Shown here piece by piece: positions 48,070 to 59,109 of a stretch of 64,000 bases of DNA. The notes under the pieces were generated by a model. The model did not search any database, had not been told where the DNA came from, and was given only the letters and a program-made list of their open reading frames with translations. Made by a program: the position numbers and the translations under genes. Numbering within the stretch: position 1 is the stretch's first letter; each line of letters opens with the position of its first letter. This DNA is from Dryococelus australis (taxonomy: Eukaryota; Arthropoda; Insecta; Phasmatodea; Phasmatidae). The stretch is taken from positions 32,421,418-32,485,417 of the forward strand of contig CM056999.1 in the NCBI GenBank assembly GCA_029891345.1. The letters run 5' to 3'.

Positions 48070-48425
48070 TTTTTTGCATAATTTTGTATGTTTTCCGTGT
48101 GTCACATCCTGCACGCTCATTTTTTAAAAACTACTAATTTTTTTTTTTTGCTGAAAATTGCTTGGTTTTGAGAGCTCCTTTTTTTTAAAGATATTTAGAG
48201 CTTAAATCTAGTCCTTTAATACCTTGATTTCAGCTTTAATTTATACGATTTTCACAATTTTTTAACAAATTTCAGATTTTGGGTTTTGCATTTTTTCCTG
48301 CAATTTTATTCGAAATAGCCCTATTTAGTTCACTGCGTTTTTTGTTGTAATTTTAGAAGAAATGACCCCAAAAAGTGTGCTGCGCCAGCTCTCTCTTTAT
48401 ACATCTACAAGTGCAGTGATCCTCT
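48070..48425. repeat. Polinton right terminal inverted repeat
   Basis: It mirrors the left repeat: TGTCACATCCTGCACGCTCA, then TGACCCCAAAAAGTGTGCTG, then TATACATCTACAAGTGCAGT, ending at CCTCT. Visible divergence between the two ends, including small indels, supports an old insertion. Confidence 0.92.
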
Positions 48426-50039
48426 AAGAAGAAATTTTTCAAATTACGTTGCATAAGATGGAGTATGCGATAACAATTTTTTACACGAAGTCCTATTCGG
48501 TATCTCTTAAGCTAGACGAAATATTGCGGTGCTTCTGGGTGTTCGAAACGACGTATAAAATTTTCTAAAAATAACTACATGTGTATATTTATAATTAGTT
48601 ATTCGAACACCTAATGGGAAAAATATTATTATAGTATATAGACAGGTTTATCCATTACAATTTTAACGCAAATTTCGTTTAGTTCGCGTAGGTAAAGCCT
48701 AATCGTGAGTAGTCGTGACGATTGAGACGTGGCTGTCATTTGGTTATAAGGCTGTGTACAACATCTTTGCTTTTCAAGGGTAGGTGAACCGAGAATCACT
48801 TGCACGCGAAATCAAAGTTATGAACGCACTACACTAAACAACATACGTGGATACGTTACCAGGGGTGTAAACCCGGGGTGCCACGCGCTATAATGGATCG
48901 TCCCAGCTAAATACGCTACTAAGTTCGGCGTCGGAGAATTAGATGGTTATAAACCCACACACATCGTCAGTCGAAACTTGAGCACCTAGTATGAGCAGTT
49001 TCTATGCCCACTGCCATCACTACAACCTCTTGCCACTAGCCGCCTTGGTCCTGATCCCATAACGTATAACGTACAGTATTTCAAGTTTACCAATTCCTTG
49101 TCATATTACTATGTTCCCCCCACTATGTCTTGAAGGATACGATAGTAAGACATTAACGAATAACATTATGGAAATTGAAACACGAAATTCCAAAATGAAT
49201 CACGCGTCTTCCAATCAACGATTCCGTGTATACTGTTCGCTTGCACGTACTTTTTGTTGATTCCTCAACTAGCGTTGCTTTCCTTTCTCTAATATTACCT
49301 AAGATGGTTACTGTGCTATATTGCTTTTCCTTTTAAAACGTTTCTTGAGAAAGTTATTATATTTTCCGTAAGCAAAGTGGAACCAAGTACACAGCAATGT
49401 TGCTTTTGAAGAAACTCGCAGCGGAAAGTAATCTTATAATTAGCAAAGTTATCGTCTTAACTCTATACACCCGTATTCGCCGGCTCAACGGGAAAACTAT
49501 AGTGATCAGTTAGCATGTTTTGTTCAAGGCTTAGTGTGAAACTAATCGAAACTTTGTTGTGCGTCATTTCCGTGTTTGAAATTCCCTTCTTGAAGCGGAA
49601 GAACTTTCTATCCCAACCTTCCATTGAAAAACTAATATTTGATTAAGTTCCAGCTTGGCATTCGAACTCACTGTTTCCTAAAAGCGAGGACGCTGTTTCC
49701 CAAAGTTAGTCGTGCTACCAGAAAGCGTGCAACATTCCCAAACTTGCAGAGTGAAACTTGATCCATAAGCAATAACAGTTTAACAGCTATTAGTAAATTA
49801 CCATTAACAAACAATAAACAGAGAGACCAAAGCCAGAATCACTTAAATATTTTTAACAATTTATCTCCTTCATACGTTTCTTTTTAATCAGTTATGCTGT
49901 TAATTAAATGAAATTATTATATTTAGAGTTGATTACCAAATCCACCATATTTCTTCACCTAGAATGAATGTCCCATGTAATATTCGTGTTTTCGATCTCG
50001 TTATATTCAAACGCATATTTTCTCGCCGTTGTTAGCCTA
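48426..50039. other. Intergenic stretch right of the Polinton
   Basis: No gene is recognised. A GC-richer patch at about 48850-48990 stands out but I cannot name it. Confidence 0.5.
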
Positions 50040-51240
50040 CTTTACTAAGGAAATGAAAGTTTATGATATCATTTTAATGTATCTGAGTCTGTATGTGTAC
50101 GTGTGTTGGTGTGCGAGGCTGTGTGTTTCCCTCCTAAAAAGTTTTGAGCCCGTAAACCATATTTCATCAAACTCGGTAAACATATAGAACTTAGTAAGGG
50201 AATTCGATATTAATAGTTTTCGACCATGCCGGGTACTTTTTGAAAAGGGAGGACATTTTAAAATGTATGGCCCTGTGTAACATTTCAGCAACCATTTTGC
50301 CGATTCAAACCAATTATGGTAGCTTGACAGTGTATCATGTAAGTGTTGACTTGAGGATTATTTTTATCGATACTTTATATCTCCGATTCTACGAAACTGA
50401 TTTATACCAAATTTAGCACGTAATTAATACTATAATAGACCATGTAAAAGTACGCTATTTAAATGGATATGACATTTATTTTCAAAATAGCGGTCATAAA
50501 TATTTTAGGTTTATTTGTTATACGTAACATATCGATTAAACAATTCCGATGAAACTTTTCTTGCTGAAAGAATCTATAACAAGTTAATATGTGCCAATAC
50601 CAGACCATTTAGTCGGCCATTTCTTAAGATAACGCCAATTTAAAAAGACAACCGATTGCTAACAAATTTAGCAGATATTTAGCAAAATGACAGGCCATTT
50701 CATTTAATCTAATGTGGTCTAAGTATATGACACTTATTTTCAAAATGGCGGCCAAATAAACATTTTCAGGTTAGTGTGCTATATCTGCGAATGCATGTAA
50801 CCAATAACTACTTAAATTTGTATACCAGTAGTAGCTATTAAATTTATCAAACGTGCCTACACAAATCCTCTTTTTACGCCATTTCGTAAGATAGCATTAC
50901 GTAAAAAATTATTTTTTGTGTCATATCTCCGGAAACAATGAACCGATTCCTCCCAACATGGCAAACAAATAGTAATACGGCAGGCCATATGAAATAAAAG
51001 GGTTTAAGTAGGACAGGCACTTATTTTCAAAATGGCTGTCATATAAACATTTTAATTTATTACGCTACATTTACGAAACCATGTTACCTATTTCAGCTTG
51101 ACTTTGTATGCAGACGATATATATTACAGCCATTAAATATGAATACACAGAGTTTTTTTTGTGCCCACTATTTTGTTAGGTAGCACCAGATGAAAAACTA
51201 AAATTCTCGTCATATCACGGAAACTATCAATGTATTCTAT
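50040..51240. repeat. Diverged tandem repeat, period about 260-290 bp
   Basis: A TTATTTTCAAAATGGCGG-like motif recurs at 50481, 50739 and 51026. Each is followed by a TAAACATTTTaGGTTtAT block, a CTATATCTaCGAAACCATG block and CCGATT...AACTTTG-type sequence. A related but less clear unit lies upstream from about 50120. No coding potential is seen. Tandem units of this type are common in large insect genomes; I cannot name the family. Confidence 0.7.
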
Positions 51241-51864
51241 AACTATCAATGTACTCGGCGCAGTGTAGAATGTATACCTCATTTGCGCAAGCGTAGTAAG
51301 CGCTTATCTTGCTCAAATCTCTTAGGCTAACAATTCACAATATAGAACGTATATCACATTTGCACAAGTATATGAAGAACATATCGTGTGTAAGGCTCTT
51401 GACTATTCGCGCCAAGCTTTTATATACTAAATATAAATTAATACAATCACATTAATTTGTAGAAAATTTTATTACAGCTGTTCGACCACATCTTACAAGT
51501 TCTACAAATTGTGTACTATTATAATAATTTTTCTCTTCTTAGTGCATTTATAAATAAAAGGTTTCGTTTAAAAGTTTTTTTTACATTTATTTTTATTGTA
51601 ATTACCCACTTTACGTTACTTAAGAGTTTATTGTAACTCAAACTTAAAAATTTAGCACACCGATGAGCTTTAGATGCTCAATTTTGACGTGTTAAAAACA
51701 ATTAACTATGCCCCTATGTTTTTATTTCTATCAAATTAAGTATATTCACGGAGGAAAAACTGGGGAAATGGTCAAATATCGTATTTTTAAGACGCCTATG
51801 CAGTTTCCTTAAGCGGTAAGAGAAAATTACAAATATACGGGCTTAGATTAATCTTTGGGCTTTC
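51241..51864. other. AT-rich stretch, nothing recognised
   Basis: No frames, boxes or repeats stand out. Confidence 0.5.
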
Positions 51865-52000
51865 CTGACGTGATATAAAGTCCCACTGTTGCAGATTAAT
51901 TAGAGCAATACAGGAAGACGACGGAAACTGCACGCCTTGCGCGTAAGAGCCATGCGGCACTAAGCGTCCATGTTAGTGTCACCCGTATCGCTCCCTCACT
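51865..52000 (+). repeat. Dispersed repeat, copy 2 (partner at 23.5 kb)
   Basis: Shared blocks with 23490-23650 include CCCACTGTTGCAGAT, CAGGAAGACGACGGAA, CTGCACGCCTTGCGCGTAAG and GTCACCCGTATCGCT. Same orientation; copies are clearly diverged. Confidence 0.6.
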
Positions 52001-53377
52001 TCTTGAACTTGGACTCACATGCGTGGGCTTCTCTTAACTGATTTTTTTTTAAAATCGACCTTTGAATCATGTCTTACTCGTAACGTCATATATTTTAGCA
52101 AACACAGACTGGTATTTTTTCAGAAAATTGACAATGCTTTAGGAAAAGTAGGCCCATATCTTAAGGCCGTAGTAATACTGTGATATTTAAGTTTTTTAAG
52201 CCTTGCATTTATATTACACACTTATTTTATTTTGTGCATATAAGGGAAATAAATGGTCAACTACGAAAATGTTTACGGTCCTTATAAGTTTACCTGTAAA
52301 ACTCTAGCGACGAATGCACAAAGTGTTTGGGTCCATGGCTACGTTAATTTTAAATACAATGTTGGATACAAGTTAAGAGGAAAAATATCCTAAGCAACGT
52401 CAAGAATCATACAGCATAAAAGTTGCAACTAAACGAAATACATAAATATATCCGTATCTTTTAATTTGTTCGCTGAAATATGTTCTACGGTACTGCCAAC
52501 GTTATAACAAAAAGTAAATGTTCAGTTTGTTATGTTGGCAGGCTAGGCGCTGGACATCACTGGCTGGTACTATATATTTATTTTACGACTGGACTACAAA
52601 CGTTTTAACGCAGTTATTCTATACCATACATATATTTGAAAGAATATTAACAATAATCATGGAGGCTGATTACCACTTTACAAACTGTTTCATGCAAATG
52701 TTCATGAAAATACACTTTCACGAACTATCTGGAGTGAAGGTCACGCAATAAAGAAGATTGCGCTACCACCATCGGAATTACTATTGGTTACAAAGATTAT
52801 TTTCCTACAATATCCAAAGAAAAAAACTACATTAATGCTTATTGTATATTTATGGAATGTGCAGGTTGTAATTATTTTGTTCAAAGGGATAATATTTCTT
52901 CAATATTGGATAAATTTGTGTTACACCGTAACTTATTTCTCAGGTTAAATAGTTTAAAACGAGAATTGTAAGGTCAGAGAACATATATTAGCAGATATTT
53001 TTTAATTCACAATATTTTGCTCACGTTATTTTCTTGCATCTGTTACCAAAATAAATATTAGTTTATTAATAATCTTCTGTAGTCCCGAATAGGAAAATAC
53101 TCTCTAAAATAATGTAATTCTGGTCTCATTAATTCTGTAAAGAATTTTTGTATGCATGAGTAACGTTATTTTTAATATAAAAACTGAAAAGAATGTTATA
53201 TAAAGAAAAACCAAGTGTTTTGAATAACATAGCGAAATTCAAACCAGAGCCTCTACGGGTTAAAATAAACACTAAATTATAGTAACAAAACATTTGGAAA
53301 TGTTGGTTAGTATATTTTTTTATTTAAGTTGAAGTTTGGAAAAACAACGCAGGAAGTCCTCCACGACTTTACGTTCT
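52001..53377. other. AT-rich stretch, no gene recognised
   Basis: One 77-codon frame (52518-52751, +) has no recognised domain. Nothing else stands out. Confidence 0.5.
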
Positions 53378-53522
53378 GGCGTGCACAACAAGTTGCATAT
53401 GACGTCGGCGTGCACAACAAGTTGCATATGACGTCGGCGTGCACAACAAGTTGCATATGACGTCGGCGTGCACAACAAGTTGCATATGACGTCGGCGTGC
53501 ACAACAAGTTGCATATGACGTC
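53378..53522. repeat. 29-bp minisatellite, 5 copies
   Basis: Five identical head-to-tail copies of a 29-bp unit (GGCGTGCACAACAAGTTGCA then TATGACGTC). The unit includes GTGCAC, TGCA and GACGTC palindromes. Perfect identity points to recent expansion. Overlapping minus-strand frames across it are repeat artefacts. Confidence 0.97.
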
Positions 53523-53742
53523 GGCGAATAGAACTGGTGCGCCATGCGGATAGAGCCTGCGCATAGGACACCACTAATTGGGGGTTAGCAATTGAGCAGT
53601 AAAGGCTTCCAGAAGTGATCGCATTTTAGTTCCAACAACACAGAAAACAGCTGTATTGGCGACATAGGGTTTTCATGAATTTTCATGGTGACCTATGTAC
53701 GTTCAGATCGCCACATGCTGCGTCAGTGCCGTTCGCCTTCGT

Positions 53743-53766
53743 GCTATGCAACTTGTTGTGCACGCA
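53743..53766 (-). repeat. Single inverted copy of the 29-bp unit
   Basis: CTATGCAACTTGTTGTGCAC is the complement of the core of the 29-bp unit, 220 bp downstream of the array. The unit therefore predates the array and was present in both orientations. Confidence 0.85.
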
Positions 53767-53849
53767 GGTGTGTGGAGTTGCGGACACCCGGGCACTGTTT
53801 TGCTAGCGTCTGTTAAAATTTAAAAACGCTAGGTGACCTTTTAAAAAGA

Positions 53850-53890
53850 ATGGCGAGATTTGGGTGGCTCTCTTAACAGCGAGGTTTTCT
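53850..53890 (-). mobile_element. SINE family A tail fragment
   Basis: On the minus strand AACCTCGCTGTTAAGAGAGC followed by CACCCAAATC matches the tail of the family A SINE (CCTCGCTGTTAAGAgCC). Only about 40 bp is recognisable. Confidence 0.5.
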
Positions 53891-55060
53891 TTACTATGAT
53901 GTGTTGTTTATATTAGTCCATAGATGCTGTGGTTTGAATTTGGAAACCTTGCATAAATAAACCCAGAATGGGAAGGATGTCGCCAACTTTAACGTATAAC
54001 AGCCTTTTTTTAAGAGCGGAATGGGCCAGAGCGTATTACCTTGACTTCGATAAGGAGAATTAATTGTTATAGAATATACCTGTAGTAGGATTGGGAAGGG
54101 AGGGGGAGGGTGGCGAGGTGTTGGAAGCTGCGCTTGGCTTGGACTGGCCATTATCTAGCCGGGCGCTGACTTCGCCGACGGCCAGGTAATCCCACCTCGC
54201 TCTGCCCTGCGCCAGTAAAAGGAGTCCCTCCCCCCTCCCACCACCAACCAACGGCTCAACACCACGAGCATATTTCACTTGCGCCGCACTGTCATCGTAT
54301 GGGGCGTCCTGATAAGCGTCGGGGGGAAATACCCTCCCAGAGCTGCTTCGTCGCGACACAGACCCCCCAACCCCTCCTCCACCCCTTTCCCCCCTACCAA
54401 GATGGGCATTAAGGACAGAGCGACGACGCCTCGCCTTATTCGTCCGCCTTCTCCGGGTTGAGCTCTTCCACAGGCGCTGGTACCATTAAATACCACCTCA
54501 CCCAAAACTCACGCTGCGCTTTCATATGTTTCTACACTGTAAATCTGAATCAGTCAGAATTTCACTGCTTAAATCAGTTAACAGCACCTGCCTTATTCAA
54601 CACTAGCTTCAGTGAATTTAACTGAAAAATTAGTGAAAAAGTGCCAAATTTCCTTCACTTATTTATTCAAATTAAATAACAACGCACACACTAGTAAAAC
54701 CCATAAAAAACTTTTTTAAATCAGAGTTTCGGCTTTTATAATACTATTTTACTAAGCAGCATAGACATTCAGCCTTTCATTCCGTTTTTAAGAATTTAAT
54801 TTCGTTTTCAAGTTATCATTCTAGCACTTGGTTTGTGGTTTAAACAGCATCAAATGTGGCGAAGTGAGTGCATTTGCCAACAATCCTAACATTACCAATT
54901 AAACTGAAACCAAGAGAATAGGCTTAAAATTTAAAGCTACATATTTTCGATAAATAATATTAATTCACATATTTTCTCCTTTGTAGTTAACATTCGCTTA
55001 GTAGCTCGATTGATGAAGAAATGGTGTAGAAGCGGAATGCGAGCATTTTTTTTTTTAATT
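53891..55060. other. Intergenic stretch with a GC-rich island
   Basis: 54080-54480 is GC-rich with poly-pyrimidine runs and several CpGs. Frames on both strands (54060-54505) are open but look compositional. It could be a promoter-type island, but no gene is visible next to it. Confidence 0.45.
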
Positions 55061-55412
55061 TACTTTAATTTCCACGTTATACACAGCGACTATTGAAATT
55101 GTGTTTATTCCTCTTAATGATTTATCTAAGTTCAATAATAACAATATTTACTTTAATTTCCACGTTATACACAGCGACTATTGAAATTGTGTTTATTCCT
55201 CTTAATGGTTTACCTAAGTTCAATAATAACAATATTTACTTTAATTTCCACGTTATACACAGCGACTATTGAAATTGTGTTTATTGCTCTTAATGATTTA
55301 CCTAAGTTCAATAATAACAATATTTACTTTAATTTCCACGTTATACACAGCGACTATTGAAATTGTGTTTATTCCTCTTAATGATTTACCTAAGTTCAAT
55401 AATAACAATATT
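55061..55412. repeat. 88-bp tandem repeat, 4 copies
   Basis: Four units of 88 bp start at TACTTTAATTTCCACGTTAT (55061, 55149, 55237, 55325). They differ only at single bases (for example TTCCTC/TTGCTC and TTTATC/TTTACC). Recent array of AT-rich DNA. Confidence 0.97.
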
Positions 55413-56890
55413 TAATTCTCAGTAAAAATTGGCTATCAATTTATTTATTAAATCTGTAGAATTATTTCACGGAGAGCCAGCGGTTTTCTGCCGATTCTAA
55501 GTGGAGCCATTTTCACTGATTCAAGTAGTTGAATTTCCATACGAGTCATTAGTTTTTACCTACTCGAATTTAGAGTGTACTACCAATAGAGACGATGTTT
55601 TATTGCGAGCTAAATTACGGTTTCGTAGGTTTCATCCTACTGTGCACATGACAGAAAAGTTTCTTTCAGGATTGGATGTAGTGCGTGTATGAAGTTTCTC
55701 CCCAACTTCTCTGGGTCAAATGATAATTCTGAAACTCTGACTGAACCTTTATGAGTTATTTTCAGTGTCAAGCCGAGTCAAAAATGTAATATCTAACAGT
55801 ATTAGGAGACTACAGTGTTTTTCAGAATATGTCTTATCAAGTTTTTATCATATATGTTTTTCGAAACATTTTTTTTCTCAGATGTACTTTTGTGATTGGA
55901 TGGTTTTACTTTGGTACCTGTGCGACAATGTCAGACTTTAATTAAAAGAGTAACTTAATTCTGATTGGGCCAGTCAGATACAACACCATCTTATCATTAA
56001 GGCAAGTGGCCAACTACCAAATAAGAACTGCAGAGGTATACGCATGATGATTAACCTACTTGGAACGCTTTCTGACAAAATCGGGTGTCTATAACGGTCA
56101 ATAGGGATATAGTTTAAAGCGGGGAATTTTTATTGTTACTGTTACAATATGTCTGACATTTTTTATTTCATATTGGCTGTCGTGCTTGCATGAAGATACT
56201 ATGTCGCAACAATAGGCCAATGAGGACTATAATACTTTAAAGTAGATTGTGATTACTTTACAAAGAATTAAGTCGAGTAAAAACTTGGTCAGTCATTCAT
56301 AAAACAATAAACTACGTAGGGTGTTGATGGAAGATATGCTGTGGCTCAATTTTTTTTTTTTGGTTTTTCCACTGTATCTAACTATCACAATCAAGAGTGA
56401 CGGATAAAATAAATCTGTGTCAAATGAAAGAGTAATTCAGCACTCTTTCTTTTCCATTGTGAATATAGTTAGAGAAGAGTACAAATAGATACGCGCATCT
56501 ATTACCCACAGTTGCGCACGTTATATATTCAAGGTGACGTATACTTAACGAGAACCATTTCAAAATTCTAATAAATGAGCTACGAAAAGGTTACTCCTTG
56601 CTTTTTGGGAATGCAATGGCAATGTTGAAATTTACGACGTGCTCATAAAATAATGTGGGCCTCCAGTAGGGTTATTAAGTGATTATTGCTTTACAGGTCT
56701 TACGGCTTGCTAACAAACCTCACATGATTGCCGATAATAATTGAATATAATCAAATCTAAGTACCCATTGGGGTTATGTTTGCTGTGCATTAACGTAGTT
56801 CTGATATAATTACGTGCGAACGCATCAGTGTTATCGTCTGATTCCAATTGGTACCTAGAAATGATGCGAAAGATTAGTACTTGGTAACCA
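55413..56890. other. AT-rich stretch, no gene recognised
   Basis: The frame 55501-55692 (+, 63 codons) has no known domain. No repeats stand out. Confidence 0.5.
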
Positions 56891-57066
56891 CCAGGTAATA
56901 ACCCAAGTAGCAAACAACAAGCAGATAACAGTTGGCCAGCTGTTGGCACAGGTGGTACATGTTCGCCCACATGACTGTAAGTGTTCTCTTATGTGATACA
57001 CAATAACACCACGTGAACAATAGTGACTGTATTTGCTTGGGAAGTATTTCTATGTGGACAATTAAA

Positions 57067-57640
57067 CACAAAAGGATTGACAGAATTTAATGTATGGCCC
57101 ACAAGCAAGCATCACTGAATCGCCCACTGGCATCTTAGAACACGTGTAAAATATGTCGCTGATTTATGCCAGAGAGTATGAAAATAAGACCATTTTCCCA
57201 TATGAAACCTTCATGTGTTAGACAAGTTCAATTCTGATAGTTGGGCATCATCATGTGGCCAATTACGGGCCACTTATCACAAAATGACAGGCAGAATTTC
57301 ATATGTGGCCCACAAGCAAACATCAGTGAAATACCCACGTGTGGCTGATGGTTGCCAAAGAGTATGATTCCAAGATCATGTTTGCGTATAGAGCCCTCGC
57401 CTGGTAGAATGGTTCATTTCTGAAAGTTGGGCATCATCATGTGGGAAATTGTGGGCCATTTAACACAAAATGTCTGACGGAATTTCGTATATATCGCACA
57501 AGCTAATGTCTGTGAAACACCCACCTTAGAGTATGTATAGTATGCGTGGCTGCTTTATGCCAAAAAGTATGAACATATTATGGTCATTTCTGCATAAAAT
57601 AACACTCAGCTTACAGTTGGTGGTTTATGGTGAATTGTCA
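57067..57640. repeat. Internal tandem repeat of the CCCAAGTAGC element
   Basis: Three diverged units begin CACAAAA (57067, 57278, 57464). Each has ACAGAATTT-, GGCCCACAAGC-, TCaGTGAAaC/ACCCAC- and TATGCCAaAgAGTATG-type segments, and the first two end in GTTGGGCATCATCATGTGG followed by GGGCCA. Periods are about 211 and 186 bp. Confidence 0.75.
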
Positions 57641-58533
57641 TCCTATTGACTTTTCTGCATGTGGGTTTTCTGTCAAGCCATATTAATAATCATGCAACAA
57701 GCAGTTAACAGTTGCCAGTGTTGGCAAATGTTAGCATTTATGACTGTCAGCATTTCTTATATGGTTGACAATCAGGTCATATAAACAAAAGTGACACTAC
57801 CAGTTATTTAAATAATCGTAATACGGACCAGTGCTCTCACAATGACTGTTAGATATCCACAAATGCTCCACAAGCAGATGATAAACCAATTGCTATCTCT
57901 TCGTTGTCGCGGGAAAAATATTATCTGCGTGTTTATGCGCTATGTACAGCATGCCAACTGTTGTTTTCTGCTGGGTACATACGAGCAGCAAATGTGTGTG
58001 CTAATCATGGTGTGCGAAGTATTAATTACTGACGCTGATGTAACAGTAGCAAGCTAATGGGCCACTTATGGCATGCAACTGTTCCTTACTGCTGGGGAGA
58101 TAATAGCAGCATACTTACGGCCCTTTTGTGATATACCAACTGTTTCTTTATAACTGAAAAAAAAACATTATCAGGAAGCTTATGTGACATGCCAACTACG
58201 TGTTATGCAGTAACAAATAACATATGTGAATTCACTTGGTTTTTATATTTCATGTATATAAGAAGCAAATTTATCATGTGGCATTGCTGGTAATACGAAG
58301 TAATATTTCATAGACTGGAAATCTGCAAAGTATAACACATAAAAAAATAGTTATTTTGCATTTAAATTCCACCTGAAAGTTGCTCGATACTAAAATAATA
58401 GTTTTCTAAACAAAACACAGAAATTGCATTATTGACTTGCGATACTAACATTAATTGTGTCTATAGCAAAGCTAATAATGCGACTTGTATGCGTACAAGG
58501 TACTCATGTTTAATTAAAACATTTTACACAAAT

Positions 58534-58600
58534 AAATGGTAGAGTAGTTGCTAGCATTCTAGACTGCGAACGAAAGGTTTGTGGGTTCCATTCAAGGTTC
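58534..58600 (+). repeat. tRNA-like segment
   Basis: Box A-like TGGTAGAGTAGTTGCTAGC and box B-like GGTTTGTGGGTTCCATTC lie at tRNA spacing. It probably is a SINE head inserted in, or captured by, the surrounding element. It does not fold into a functional tRNA. Confidence 0.5.
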
Positions 58601-58750
58601 ATCCAAAGAAATTTAGTAATTTTGAAATAATGCTGAATGTAACATATATGAAGAAGGTAAATAAATACATTTTTTTGGGTGAAACATAATTACCTTTTGG
58701 CTTTGAAAATACATGGCAAGCTGCTTCTATGTGGGCCACAAGTGGCCAAT

Positions 58751-58924
58751 AGCTGGGCCATAAGTGACGTACCAACAGTTGGCTGACGACATATGGTTTA
58801 CTTAAGGCAGGCCAGCACAGAAAGCCAGTGGGCCACGGCTGCCACACATGGCCCTCTGATGGTGCCGACATGTTTGGGGTACAGTTGGTTACGCAGAGGC
58901 TTGTGGGAAAATTGTATTTTGCTA
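58751..58924 (+). repeat. Inverted repeat pair, left copy
   Basis: This 174-bp segment (AGCTGGGCCATAAGTGACGT to ATTGTATTTTGCTA) recurs in reverse at 61114-61284. In the main shared stretch I count about three to four base differences, so the pair is young or homogenised. The segment encodes the same short open frame (starting MVYLRQAS) in both copies, with at most a few residue changes; there is no evidence that it is translated. Confidence 0.9.
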
Positions 58925-59109
58925 CATGGACGTTATCTGGACAGTGGACCAGATGTGGCACACTGCAAGAGGCATCATGTGGGACACAAGCATCTGCTGG
59001 TGTATTACAGTGGTCGACTGATGGTTAACTGTTTATGAAAACCATATGTGGGCCGCTCGTGTACAAGCAGATTTACACAAGTAGGCCAATTGACTTTTGC
59101 TACTTGGGA

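Larger units (their letters stand above)
35004..48425 (+). mobile_element. Polinton (Maverick), decayed
   Basis: A 13.4-kb fossil with matching terminal inverted repeats that both begin AGAG. Between them lie remnants of protein-primed DNA polymerase B, packaging ATPase, integrase, adenovirus-type protease, minor-capsid and fibre-like pieces, and major capsid protein. This gene set defines the Polinton/Maverick superfamily, which replicates its own DNA with its own polymerase and inserts with a retroviral-like integrase. Polymerase, ATPase, integrase and major capsid read on the plus strand; protease and most other structural pieces read on the minus strand. Every part is broken, with tens of breaks overall, so the copy is old. 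A Helitron (39935-41505) and a tRNA-derived SINE (about 43300-43705) inserted later. I could not find a convincing 6-bp target duplication. Confidence 0.95.
56891..59109. mobile_element. Unclassified DNA element with CCCAAGTAGC ends
   Basis: The left end reads CCCAAGTAGCAAACAACAAG and the right end reads TTTTGCTACTTGGG, giving a terminal inverted repeat of about 13 bp. The interior is rich in TTGGCC/GCCAACAGTTGGC-type subterminal motifs and in GTGGCCCAC motifs, and holds a three-unit internal repeat and a tRNA-like segment. It has no recognisable transposase. I cannot make out a clear target duplication. The CTACTTGGGG terminus at 2.0 kb suggests a second family member in this window. Confidence 0.5.

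Noticed and set aside
48880-48960. Possible 5S rRNA-like segment (CTACTAAGTTCGGCGTCGGA)
   Set aside because: The resemblance is short and lacks the upstream internal promoter at the right spacing.
53307-53574. Overlapping minus-strand frames with CARRRHMQLVVHAD-type repeats
   Set aside because: They are the translation of the 29-bp minisatellite in two frames.
54060-54505. Coding exon in the GC-rich island
   Set aside because: Open frames exist on both strands but are low-complexity (P/R/G-rich) and carry no known domain.
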